NCBI GenBank assembly: GCA_023078555.1
Contig: CM041201.1
Coordinates: 4,533,713-4,597,712, forward strand
DNA length: 64,000 nt
Source: Ulva prolifera
Taxonomy: Eukaryota > Chlorophyta > Ulvophyceae > Ulvales > Ulvaceae
Direction: 5' to 3'
Positions 48,761-61,700 of the stretch are shown here, piece after piece. The translations under genes and the position numbers were made by a program. Below the pieces are notes generated by a model that saw only the letters and a list, made by a program, of their open reading frames with translations, made no database searches and was not told the DNA's origin. The stretch's first letter is position 1. Each line of letters opens with the position of its first letter.

Positions 48761-48765
48761 TGTAA
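48761..48765 (+). terminator. TGTAA polyadenylation signal of the RND gene
   Basis: It lies 193 bases past the stop at 48568 and only 63 bases before the CACTA element. The transposon thus sits just beyond the transcript end. Confidence 0.5.
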
Positions 48766-48827
48766 ACATGAACGTCATGCCTATCTCCACGACGATGTGG
48801 TCCGGGCCTTGTCGTCGGGCCGCTCAC

Positions 48828-48881
48828 CACTAGCAGCATTGACAAATCTGGCGCTGTCATGGACTGTGGTGGTGGAGGGTG
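48828..48881 (+). repeat. left terminal inverted repeat of the CACTA element
   Basis: This 54-bp repeat starts CACTAGCAGC and ends with the subterminal motif GTGGTGGAGGGTG at 48869-48881. Confidence 0.9.
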
Positions 48882-49175
48882 GTGGCGTGGTGGCGACTTC
48901 CAGAAAAGCTCGAATCGCAAGACAAACAGGATACAGAGATGTGCAGAGTTATTGTTGTTGTTTTGCTTCTAACCGGAGCTTCATCTGATACGTGTACGAG
49001 CCACAGCTGTATTTTCCCGGCACGGGTGTTGTGGCGTCACACGACGCATTGCCGTGACATGGAACCACGGACGCGGCGAGAGCAGCACGTGGGACATCGC
49101 GCGCTCAAACTTGGCTATGCAACGCACCGCGCAATGCATGCACGAAAGTGGACCTTCACCAACGCCACCGCGGTG

Positions 49176-49209
49176 CACCCTCCACCACCACTGCGCCACC
49201 CTCCATCAC
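49176..49209 (-). repeat. subterminal repeats of the CACTA element
   Basis: There are two inverted copies of GTGGTGGAGGGTG: exact at 49176-49188 and with one mismatch at 49197-49209. CACTA elements typically carry such short subterminal motifs as transposase binding sites. Confidence 0.75.
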
Positions 49210-50667
49210 CCCAGGCAATTTCCTACAGTGCAGTCGTGGACAAATGGCCAGCCTTGACGACCGCGATCATTGAGTTTTAGCAGTATACGCCATTATCTTG
49301 AATTCGAAGTTGGTATCCCTTGGCATCGACTCGCTGTGCTGAAGGCGTTGGCTGTCCGCCAGGTTGACGCCGCTTCGTGTCAGCCCCGCGTCACGTTTGT
49401 TAAATGGCCAGCAACCATGCATGATGCTTGCCGTGTTGTGGTGATTGCGGAGCACCAGCAAACGGCTGCAGGCATGTTACACGGCCTCGCCGAAGTCAAG
49501 CGTTGACCATGCAAGCAGAGTATGTGATACATGCCAAAGCTGTAGTGACGTTGATAGCTCTGTAGCTACAGGTTCCGCCGGAACATCGCGAACGTAATTG
49601 CTCCTTGCTATTGCGACAGCATTTCGCGTGGGCATGCAAAGTTATATCAAAGCTTCACACTGCAGCTAATGATTGAATAGTCAAGTTGCTGTTGTTTGTC
49701 AGTTGTTTCCGCTACGGGCGCCAACGTGGGGCTGGCCGAGCGTGTAGTGGCAACTCGGCGCAACCAAACTGCCTTGAAGGCCGCTTTATGCACTGCACGC
49801 TGACTCATTAAGAGACATCACCGATGTTTATGTCTTTGTTAACGTGCTCCGAGGCACATGCCGTGATCTACAACCGCGCGATGGCTGTGCAGCCGAATTC
49901 AGATGCAGGCCCGGATACTCAGCTCGTCCACCAGGACGAATGGAACTACCAAAACTCGGGTACTGTTTTTGATAGCTGTTTCTCGTTGACTGCGATGTCC
50001 TCTTGCGACTCATGAGGCAGATGCAGTGGCTGTCTCCTCATGCTGCCACAACATGTCAACAGAGCCTTGTGCCACCTCTATCCTGATGTTGTGCGTTTAT
50101 ACAAGGCCTCTGATTATATATTACTTGTGTACTTTAGTGAATAACCCGTGGACAGTGTGATGTGTCAGCGCAGTCCGTTCAACACAAAGTCACTTGCACA
50201 GCACCACTGTCTTGCCATGCAGCCTTGCTGCCTCGCTGTACAGCACCATGCCACTGCTGAGGGGCCTCATAGAGTCGTCAACGTACGTATGTGATCCCTT
50301 GGCAGTTCTGTCAAGATATTGTTCAGCATTGGCTATGTAGATGTGCTGCACTGGGATGTGTCAGGTGCACATGCCAGTGTCAAGACATGATGAATGCTAA
50401 CACCACCCCTGTGGTGAGAGCAGTGCACTGCTGGGTGCAAACCAGACCTTGCATGTGCTTCACATTGCTGTGGCATGCCCCTTTCTGTCACACTTGGCGT
50501 GCAGTCACGTTGTGCGCCGTGTGCCTTAGCTGCATTCAGCTGGACAAGGCACGAGGCCTCGGGATAATCATGTTGCAATGATCAGCTCGGACTTCGCAAG
50601 AGCACATGCATATGTGATGACGGCGTTCATAAGATCGAGGACGCTCGTCGCGAAGGTGGCCAATGTG

Positions 50668-50680
50668 GTGGTGGAGGGTG
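50668..50680 (+). repeat. subterminal repeat of the CACTA element
   Basis: This is an exact copy of GTGGTGGAGGGTG in direct orientation, about 340 bases inside the right end. Confidence 0.75.
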
Positions 50681-50966
50681 GCAGCGAGGTGATCACAGCA
50701 CAGCCTACCGGGACGCAACTGCGCCTATTTCCCTGCTCACGCTGGAACTCGCGACGAAACTTGTACTGCATGAAGAACACATCAATAGCTATCGATACAT
50801 CATTGTGTTGCGGCAATCGGGGCTGTGTGCGATGAGTTCGTTCTGACCCATGTCCTGTTGGCGGACCGAATGGCGGAGGGTGACAGGAGGGTGGAAACTA
50901 GTTGACTACCGCGCGGGAAGGTGGTACACCCACACGACCACCGATCACCCGGCCACCATGGTGCAA

Positions 50967-51020
50967 CACCCTCCACCACCACAGTTCACGACAACACCAG
51001 ATGTGTCAATGCTGCTAGTG
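50967..51020 (-). repeat. right terminal inverted repeat of the CACTA element
   Basis: This is the inverse partner of 48828-48881, with 49 of 54 positions matching. It includes CACCCTCCACCAC at 50967-50979 and is followed by the CAC target duplication. Confidence 0.9.
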
Positions 51021-51023
51021 CAC

Positions 51024-52161
51024 GGAGTTCGGCGCACGGCAACGCAACACGCACGTGGATACCAGTCCCACGAGTGACCCTCTTTCACTGCCTCTGGCTG
51101 CCTTTGCCCATTCACAATTGCAATCGGTCGCACGAATGGCATCGTGCACACCCAGCTAGCTGTCCAGCCCGCAGAGCATTGACCGGTGGCTCCGACGAGT
51201 CAGCTGCAAACACGGACCAGACAATCGCTTCCGCATGTTTCATAGGATGCGTTCGCACTGCAGCTGCTGTTGGCGGGACTTGCAGCATCAGCATGTAACA
51301 ACTGTCGGTTCGAGGCCATCCCTTTCGGTTGTCAGCATGCCGTTCCCGCGACGTCTTCATAGCTCGTGTGATCACCACGATCATCCACACGCAAGGCACC
51401 GTGCAAAATAAGCTTCGAGCCCGAATGCGCTCTCCACGCCGATCAACACACACGACGCGAGCGCGTGACTCAGATGATGTAACCAGTAACCTACATCACG
51501 AATTACACTGGCGACATGGGTGAACCAAAATCACGCAAGCACACCGTCAGCGTTCGGGAGAGGGGTCCAAGACGTGGGTGCCCGCGCCGATACACCGTGC
51601 TTGACGTTGACCAGATACGTTCATCCTCGAGAAACGCATATTGTTGAAGGATGCATTTGGCCTGTGAAAATCGTTGGAGCAGAGCTCGTGCTGGCAGACC
51701 TCACGTGCGGTTTGGCGATCCATCGCGATGTCGCAATAGGTTGCTCAGCTCAGCTTGAAACACTGCATGCATCATATCCGCCAGGCTGTTACTCTGCTGA
51801 TCGAATCATGCATCAAATGCCCTTAGACCCAGCCATCGTACTGTTGTGCTTGTTGATATCACGTACGCATACAGGGAGACTCTGCTTGTCCTCTTGCGCT
51901 GCGGGGTCTTGGTCGCATCTCATTTCTTGCTTCAGTGCACAACACCCCGCGGGTGTGTAGGCATATTGCTGTAAAGTCACATATTTTCATTGTATCGAGG
52001 GTATTGCTGTCGCCTGTGTCCGGGCTTGGTGACAGGCAAGCGCAACCGCCGACGAGCAAGTCTCTGGCTGAGCGCCGGCTCACTGTCGCTCCATGGATGC
52101 ATAGAGTACTTCTAGGGCGTGTCTGACTCGTTCTAGCTGCCATTCGAGCATTTATATCGCG
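51024..52161. promoter_or_regulatory. upstream region of the CK2 beta gene
   Basis: This intergenic DNA lies between the CACTA element and the CK2 beta start codon. One open stretch (51520-51960, plus) lacks an ATG start and resembles nothing I know. A TTTATAT motif lies about 10 bases before the CK2 ATG, too close to act as its TATA box unless the start is elsewhere. Confidence 0.35.
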
Positions 52162-52881
52162 ATGCACCCATCCAACGATTACAGCGGGAGCGGGGAGACA
52201 GAAGAGAGTGGAGACTCCGAGGTCACAGACGACGTCACGCCATGGATCCAATGGTTCTGTGGTCTGAAAGGAAACGAATTTTTCTGCGAGGTGGACGAGG
52301 ATTTCATTGCAGATGAATTCAACTGTGCTGGCCTGAGCTCCCAGGTGCCATATTATGATTATGCACTGAGCCTGATGCTCGATGCAGACTCTCCAAACGC
52401 AGAGCTGTCTCCCGAACAGAGTGAGTATGTTGAAAGCGCAGCTGAGCTTCTTTATGGTCTTGTGCACCAACGCTTCATCTTGACTGCGAAGGGTTTGGCA
52501 CAGATGCTGGACAAGTTTCGCAGCCATGACTTTGGCCGATGCCCTAGGGTGGGCTGTAACGGGCAGGCATGCCTACCAGTTGGCACATCCGACCAGCCTC
52601 GTGTGAGCACAGTGAAAGTTTTCTGTCCGAGATGTGAGGACCTATATTATCCGCGCAGTTACTACCAGGGCAACCTTGATGGGGCATTTTTTGGGACCAC
52701 GTTCCCTCACTTGTTGCTGCTCACGTATCCAGCTTACCGTCCACAGAAGTGTTTGCCTGATTACAAGCCACGTATTTTCGGCTTCAGAGTCCACCCGACT
52801 GCGTATGGGGATGACCCTCTGCGCAACCCGACTAAGACATCTTTGATAGAGGAGGAGATTGACACAGACCATATGCGGTGA
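52162..52881 (+). CDS. CKB: casein kinase 2 regulatory (beta) subunit
   Basis: CK2 beta dimerises through a zinc-binding domain and holds two catalytic alpha subunits in the CK2 holoenzyme, a pleiotropic acidophilic Ser/Thr kinase of nucleus and cytosol. The single uninterrupted frame gives 239 residues. An acidic Ser-rich leader (residues 1-25) precedes the family start [20 protein letters not shown]. It continues with [20 protein letters not shown] (residues 93-112), the zinc ligands Cys127 and Cys132 (CPRVGC) and Cys155 and Cys158 (CPRC), then [18 protein letters not shown] and the alpha-contact tail [11 protein letters not shown]. The acidic loop after residue 72 is less acidic than in animals. 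Length and motif order are typical. It has no introns, unlike every neighbour. TGTAA follows 135 bases past the TGA stop. Confidence 0.97.
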   Translation: MHPSNDYSGSGETEESGDSEVTDDVTPWIQWFCGLKGNEFFCEVDEDFIADEFNCAGLSSQVPYYDYALSLMLDADSPNAELSPEQSEYVESAAELLYGLVHQRFILTAKGLAQMLDKFRSHDFGRCPRVGCNGQACLPVGTSDQPRVSTVKVFCPRCEDLYYPRSYYQGNLDGAFFGTTFPHLLLLTYPAYRPQKCLPDYKPRIFGFRVHPTAYGDDPLRNPTKTSLIEEEIDTDHMR

Positions 52882-53015
52882 CTTGACATTGCGCCGATGG
52901 GGCATTTTTTTCTGGGGAGGCCAGTGCCAGCCAGGATCCGGAGGCGAGTCAACATCCGGTTGAATCCTGTTGGGCTGCTGTATGATAATCATCAAGCCAA
53001 ATTGCTCTAGGGACC

Positions 53016-53020
53016 TGTAA
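53016..53020 (+). terminator. TGTAA polyadenylation signal of the CK2 beta gene
   Basis: It lies 135 bases past the stop at 52881 and is the only good candidate nearby. Confidence 0.55.
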
Positions 53021-54231
53021 ATTCGATGCCTACGTCACAGTCCTCACCATCACTTGCGGCGTTGCTGCATCGGTCGCACTGGTGTGCAGGCAACTATTGT
53101 CATGGCTAGTCTGTAGTTGCTGTATTGCAATATCCCGCTTCTGGGCTGTTTCATTCACACAGTCACCGGTGACACGGCTGCATTTACTTGGGTAGATGCC
53201 AATCAGCAGTGGCATCACAGATATATGTGCCGCTCGCACTATGTTGAGTGACAGTGGTGTAGGTGATTACACAGGAGGAATTTGTACTGCGTTGCCCCGA
53301 GACTAGTGTGTGTGCTATGACATCGGTGGTATCACACGTCAGTGGGATTGTTTCTGCTGTAATTGGTCTCTTAAAGATCCTCCTACGTATTACACAGTGT
53401 CAGCCACATCACTCGTCGTGTGACATGCTCACGCAGGTGGGGCCAACTGAAGCGTTCATGCATTGATACTTGGTCCCTTTGAAGGCATGCAACATGGCAG
53501 CTGGTGTGTGTGCCTGGCACATGTTGTGATATTTTGTTGAGATTGGAGGTTTGTTACTGGTCCACACGATGCTTCAGGTGCAGCGTCTGCTGTTGTAAGC
53601 GGCAAGGTCCTGGTCAATGTGCAATGGTTTGTCCCACCTCTGCGTGCTAAGCTGCACAGCCCGGCCGAAAGTATGTATGTAAACGATCACTTTTTTGCAA
53701 ATAATTATGTGGTGTCACACATTTTCCATATTTCCCTGTGTCATCACGACGCAATGCGGGAAACAACTCAACTTGTGGATGCAGCTTGGTGTACTTGTGA
53801 TCAATTGGAATGTTGTGCAATCACATACCTATTCACATAAAGGTCAGTCCCCAATGCTGGCATAAAAAAACATATTGATGTGTTGATGATACAGTGAGAG
53901 TAGACTGTAAGTGGTTCTGGTCAGATGCAGATGCATGCACAGTATGCACCCCTCATACACAGCTGCAGAGACCATTACAAAAGCCTGCCATTCATCCCAT
54001 TATGATACATACATACCGTAACCATATAAACGGTCACCGAGCTATGCTGCGTGCCTCCTGTCACGTGCAGGACATGTGGCGGACACCACACCATCCCCTT
54101 TGCACTGTGCCCGAGGCATCACCAACAGGCGGCACCCCCACGGTCTGCTCCCCTGTCTCTGACAAGACCACTGCACCACCCCAGCAGGTGCGGCAGCATT
54201 GCCAGCCCCAACCGGCCTCACGTTCGGCTGC
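53021..54231. other. convergent intergenic region, AT-rich
   Basis: This lies between the 3' ends of CK2 beta (plus) and POR (minus). No exon is supported. The minus-strand TGTAA for POR is at 53975-53979. The stretch 53500-54010 is clearly more AT-rich than the window average. Confidence 0.5.
53975..53979 (-). terminator. TGTAA polyadenylation signal of the POR gene
   Basis: TTACA on the plus strand reads TGTAA on the coding strand, 253 bases past the POR stop at 54232. It is the nearest such motif found. Confidence 0.4.
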
Positions 54232-56404
<2,173 letters not shown>

Positions 56405-58719
56405 CTGTGATGCACATCAAGCCCAGTAGTGTGAGTGACTGGTTTGTGTGAAGCATGGAACATGACTGCGGGAGGTCAATGTCACTGGGCCAGCTTGTTG
56501 GCAAGTAGCACAGTCCCAATGGCCCCATGCCATGGCAATGATGGTACTGTATACCATTGATTCAGGTTTGTGTGGGGGTTCTGGCGCTTCCTGCCACGCC
56601 GTCGTTGTCTCTGCAGCGCTGTGAAAGCACATACAGGATGGCGGATGGTGCTGTACGCTCTCAACAACCGAACGAGTGCGCATGGTGCAGATGCGTGGCC
56701 ATGGGTCGACATACATCATCGTTGCGGATGAGACTCCAGACCAAGCAGACTGATGTGTGCTGCATGCCACACCGCGACTCGTCGGTGTGGTTGCCGTGAA
56801 ACCATCGGTGGCCTGAGTCAAAAGATTAGCCGGCCACATCGGGAAGCTAAAGCAAAGATAAAGACGACAATACTTAGAGAAACTGACTGCAAACGAAATG
56901 GTCGAGCGTGGTCTTGCAGCGATGCATAAGGAAACAGCTGTGGCGTCGCGAGGAGATGCTCAGATTTGGTCACACGCGCGCCGCAAGCAACATTCAGACA
57001 GCGAGAGACATCGTACCACGTACAGGCCGAGTCTGCATCAGATGGACGCTGGAGATCTTCGACTCCGCCTTCAGAGCGGGACGGGCAGATGGGGCCTGCA
57101 TACGTTCCGAGATGTCACACGTGCCAGCGGACTGAGGGTAGCCTCGGAACGGGACGCAGAAAACGTCCCGCAAGCTCCGCACTATCAATTTGATTTGCCA
57201 TCACACTTCTCGTCTACTAGCATTGATGATAGTCCAATATACATCGCACGCTGACCGCACAGCGACAGATACACTGCGGAGCATATCTCACGACAGGCAC
57301 TCAGCTACGTGCCACCAGCACACTGAAAGAGCACGCAGCTCAATTAGGACATTTATGACCTTATCTAGGCTTGAAAAAGCCGGATTGAGCATGGCGACAC
57401 GAAGCTAGCGCTCTGTACGGGGGACAGCACTATCTTTCAACCTACGACCACTTGCCCCTGGCAGTAGGCGCGGAGCTACGAGGCAGCACGCAGCCCCCTC
57501 ATTGAAGTGGGATTTCGTGAGTTAGTCTGGGGCGCACCCTGCCAAAGGCTTTGCGGGCGGGGCAGGATGCCTGCTTCATGGACATAGATGCCTTCATCGT
57601 GCCGAATGAGTTCGTTCGGAGGGAGGGGAACGTGCTGCTGTGCTACTCTCAGCTTCGTGAGATCCAGGGATGTCTACCTCACAGGCTTGTTGCGTGGGCT
57701 TAATAAAGTGAAAGACGCATTGTTCTGTCGGCGCCCAGTTGCTGTCTTTCCGGAAAGCGCTGGAACAACGCGGTTTCAGATCTGGGCTGTGATACGCCGC
57801 CAGGAACGCCGCCAACCTTGATGAAACGGGATAAGAGCGTGGATTGTTGAGAGCCGGGGCTTTCAACAGTTCTTGCTGTGCAGAAGTGGTGCCTGTGATG
57901 AGCCACTTGTCGAGATGTCCACTATTTCCTGTCAATGATGTGTACTCTGACATAAAGTCACCGATGACCGGAAATGCGTCACCCACGAATCTAGTGGCGT
58001 CCAGATGCAGATCTACCAGTGGATGTGAAAACGTTGGCATGCATTGTGGTTTATAAACCCGCGCTGCGCACGCCTCGACGGCACGGCCAAGCAGTTGCAA
58101 GCGGCTCTGCTGGGAGCGCTCTGCCAGCAGTACGACGCAGCTTTGCGAGTGCTTGTCAACATGTCAAGGGCTCGGTGAGGTGGCAGATCGATACCTGGAG
58201 TGAATGTAACGCCTGGCTGGCATGTCCCAATTATGAAGTATGCAAAAATAAAAGCGGGCCGCTATTTGTCGAGCAGCGCATGCCAGAGTCAGCAGCACAG
58301 CTAGGATGTCTTGGAGCATTTTCGGTGCTGTGACCCCGTAGGATCAAACACGGACACAAGGCTGCCTTATTTGCTAGAGCTTGAAATGGCTTTTCCTTCT
58401 GTTCAGCTCTGACATGATGACTGGGTGCCCTGACGGGTGCGTTCGAACGTACGTAACGCCATCCCATCCTCCCATGACCAGCGTTCAGAATTCCAGAGCA
58501 TCAGTCAGTATGAGCGATTGTGTACACGTTTGAAGAGCGCATGTTGTGCTAACTGCGGTGCAGCCTCGATGGATCTGCTATCAAACGGAGCGGCATCTGC
58601 AGCAACGCCCGCTCTACCCCGGTCGCGGCGTTGCACCAGTCGGAGTCACACAGCAGACCTTAGAATTTACATCTGAGCATCTGTGCGCTTGGTGAATACG
58701 CTTTGACAAAACTCGAAGA
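56405..58719. other. divergent region upstream of POR and of the next plus-strand gene
   Basis: This should contain the first POR exon with its transit peptide, probably within 56417-56900 on the minus strand, where Ser/Thr-rich frames are open, and both promoters. A minus-strand ORF from an ATG near 58040 to 57594 (start MPTFSHPLVDLHLDATRFVG, about 148 codons) has no introns and no motif I recognise. It could be a small gene or chance. Nothing else is supported. Confidence 0.35.
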
Positions 58720-61700
58720 ATGACAACGGCTGTCACCACAAATGGCCTGGCTGACCCCGAGCCATCCGATGCACCAACTCTGCCGCCGCAGCTCGATATT
58801 CCTGCGGCGAAATTCTCAACCACAACAACATCTGAGCCCGATTTCGCACACATCTTGTCTCCTGTGCTGGCGTCCTCCTCTCTGCCAGTCTCCAGGCAGC
58901 CATCCCATTCGTCTCTGGGCGCCTCGCTGTTCAAGCCAGATGCTCACATAACTGCATCAGACCGCCACGGCAGCGTCGCCCTGTCTCAGGTGTCATTGGG
59001 CTCATGTGAGCGATCCCCACTCCCAGATGGTGACTTCCCTGTGCCCCTGGTTGCTCCTCCCGCACCTTCGGATGCTGACTATCCAGACCGAACTGAGTCA
59101 CCAAGGCTGCCACCAGCTGCGACCGACCCCGGCCTGGCCGGTCTGGCCCAGGCCTTTGCATCTTCCGCAGGTCCGTGTACTCTCCCTTCTTGGCGCTCCC
59201 TAACGCTGCATGCAAGCTTTTTCCTCTCTCACTCACGGCCAAGCCCTGTGCTGCAAGAATACAGTTCAATCCTGCTGCATGCACCCCCGCACTATGTCAC
59301 AGACTGTCATGTTGCACGCATTCAAGTCATCTTGCAGTACAAGGGCAAAATCAACTTGTGGACATGCTCCCAGCAGCTCCCCCGCAAGCTTGCCCGTGCC
59401 CAGGTAGCAGACCCAGCTGCCACTCCACAGCTGCCATTGCACGGCCATAGTCATGAACAACAAAGTGCAAGCTTGCAACTCTCAGCCCTAGAAATCCACG
59501 CAGCACAGGTGCTCATTCCCCCACATATCTGCTCCTTGGGCAGCAGCTGTGGCCCATCACCTCGTACAGCGCCCTTGTGTCAGCCAAACACCACCAAACA
59601 GCTCATGCACCCCTGCTGCTGCGCCCACGAGAGTGCAGCACCTACCCACAGTCACCCACGCCGGCGGGTGCAGGGTCTCCTCCGACTTACGGCCCGGCCG
59701 TGCTGCGCCAGGCCCCGCCGCAGCTGAGCGCTGCCGCCTACTGCCACCTGCTGCAGGCGCTGCTGCTGCGCTGGGCGCCGGGCAGCCCTGCCGGCCTCCA
59801 GGGCCGCCTGCAGCTCTGCCGCCACGTGCAGCGCCTCCTGCAGGTGCGCCCCCCCATCCCTCCCCCAGCATGCTTCCCCAAAACACAGGGCATCGCCGTG
59901 AACGTGCCACCTGCCTCTGCCGTGGCAGCACCAGTCCCCATGCCCATCAATGCAAGTGCTGCAGTCATGCCGGCGTCTGTGCGGCGGCGGGCGGCGATCC
60001 TGGAGCTGCTGCATCCATGTATGGCGGTGCTACCGGCCCCAAGCGCGAGACTGCGTTCTCCGCGCGACGGGCACAGCTGATTCTTGCCTGCATTCAAGGC
60101 TGCCCTGGGGTGTAGGTGTCGGACGGCGCCCATGAGGAGGCGCTGGGCACCGCGCTCGCGCTAAACGCGCGGGTCGTGCCGCTGCTGCAGAGCCGCCTGC
60201 AGGCCCTCCTGGCGGCCAAGGAGAGCGGCGCGGGCGCCCCCGCCTCGGTCCGCGCCCCCGCGGCGCCGCTGCAGCAGCTGCTGCTGGGGACGGAGCAATT
60301 TGCGGGCGCAGCACACAGCACGTGGCTGCAGCGCGAGGCTGCCCGCGTGCAGCGCCACATCGCGCTGCAGCAGCAGATGCCGGCCTTCCAGGCGGTGCTG
60401 CTGGTGGAGGGCGTGGCGGTGAAGGGGCTGCGGGCCGTCCTGCGCCGGCGCGGCAAGGTGTCGCGGCTGCTGTGCTGTGCGGCGCCACAGGCCGCTGTAC
60501 AACTGGACGGCCTCTTCCTGAAGATCTGGGCCGTGGGGACGGCCGCAGGGGCGGCGGCAAAGCAGTGTGGCCCTCGCTGCTGCCACCCTCTGCCACCTGC
60601 CATCTGTGTGCCGCAGACATTGCTGCTTGTGTGACAGCTGCAGTGCTGGGTCAAGGGGGTATGGCCGGCCGTGGACGTGCTGTGTGAAGGGCATGCTGTG
60701 CTACCATACATGGCAGGAGCCGCAGCGCTAGCGCTGTCAGGGCAGGTCTGGGATTGTGCTCTCCGTACGGCGTGGCGGACATGCACGTGCTTGAGGGCGG
60801 GGCACGTGCAGGGCGGTGTACACCCAGGACGTGGACGCCAGCGGCGAGCCCGCGAAGGGGCGGGTGGCGTGGCCGGGCCCGCGGCACGAGTTCACCGCCG
60901 GCAGCGCCGCGGCCACGCTGTGCTTCGAGCTGCGCAGCCTGCGGGACCGCTCCGACGCCGCCCGCAGCCAGCTCGGCAAGCCCGGCAGCCGCTACCTCTT
61001 TGCCTCCCTCGGCTCGGTGCGCCCCGCACCGCAGCCCTCACCATGCCGTGCCTCCGCAGCTCACCCACGGATACCCGGCGCACCACGCCCCGGCTGCTCG
61101 TCCATGCATATCCATGCGCACATGCAGTGACTGGCTCCTGCGCATGTGAGATGTGCCGAGTGTGAGCGGCTCATGCATGCGCGTGCGGGTCGCGGGCGCA
61201 ACATCGCCGCGGCCACGGAGCAACGTCCCCCCCCCCCCCCCCCCCTCACAGTGCAGTACCTTCAACGGTGATCGAGATGCTTCTGGTGTGCTTGCTGCGG
61301 CAGCGGGCGCTGGTCATGGCTTGCCGCGGTGCGCGCGCGCGGCGGCGTGATGGCGCCGCAGTGCTGCAGGTGGCGGTCAGGCTGGCGGACCTCGAGGGTG
61401 CGGGGCCGGGCAAGCACCGCTGCAAGGTCACGCTGCTGCAAGGCGGCTCCGCGGCTGTGCCGGCGTCAGCCGCGCACCCCAGCATCACCCACGACGTGCT
61501 GCCCTCCCCCTCCCCCGAGCCAGGCAGCCCACGGCCGCTGCCGGGCAGCCGCCGGGAGGAGCGTCGCAGGGTTGTCGGCACGCTGGAGTTTGTGTTCCAG
61601 GTGCTCGCCGACAAGCGGATCGGTGCGGGGACCCCGGCCGTCAACGGCGGCGCAAAGGCCGGCGGCAACACCGTCGACGGCCTGCGCGGCCATGATGACA

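Larger units (their letters stand above)
48828..51020. mobile_element. non-autonomous CACTA (EnSpm) DNA transposon
   Basis: The left end begins CACTAGCAGCATTGACA at 48828 and the right end is its inverse, ending TGCTAGTG at 51020. The inverted repeats align over 54 bp with five mismatches. The element is flanked by a 3-bp direct repeat CAC (48825-48827 and 51021-51023), the target duplication size of the CACTA superfamily. Inside, the motif GTGGTGGAGGGTG occurs in both orientations near both ends. No transposase-like frame is visible in the 2.2 kb, only short unsupported ORFs. It is probably a deletion derivative mobilised in trans by a full-length relative elsewhere in the genome. The intact TSD and well-preserved ends suggest fairly recent insertion. 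Confidence 0.9.

Noticed and set aside
48879-50581. Short ORFs inside the CACTA element as transposase fragments
   Set aside because: They are short, lack motifs, and overlap subterminal repeats. Nothing resembles a Tnp2 catalytic core.
57594-58100. 168-codon minus-strand ORF as a firm gene
   Set aside because: The reported start is TTG, the first ATG is near 58040, and there is no motif, splice support or clear poly(A) signal. It is kept only as a remark on the intergenic stretch.
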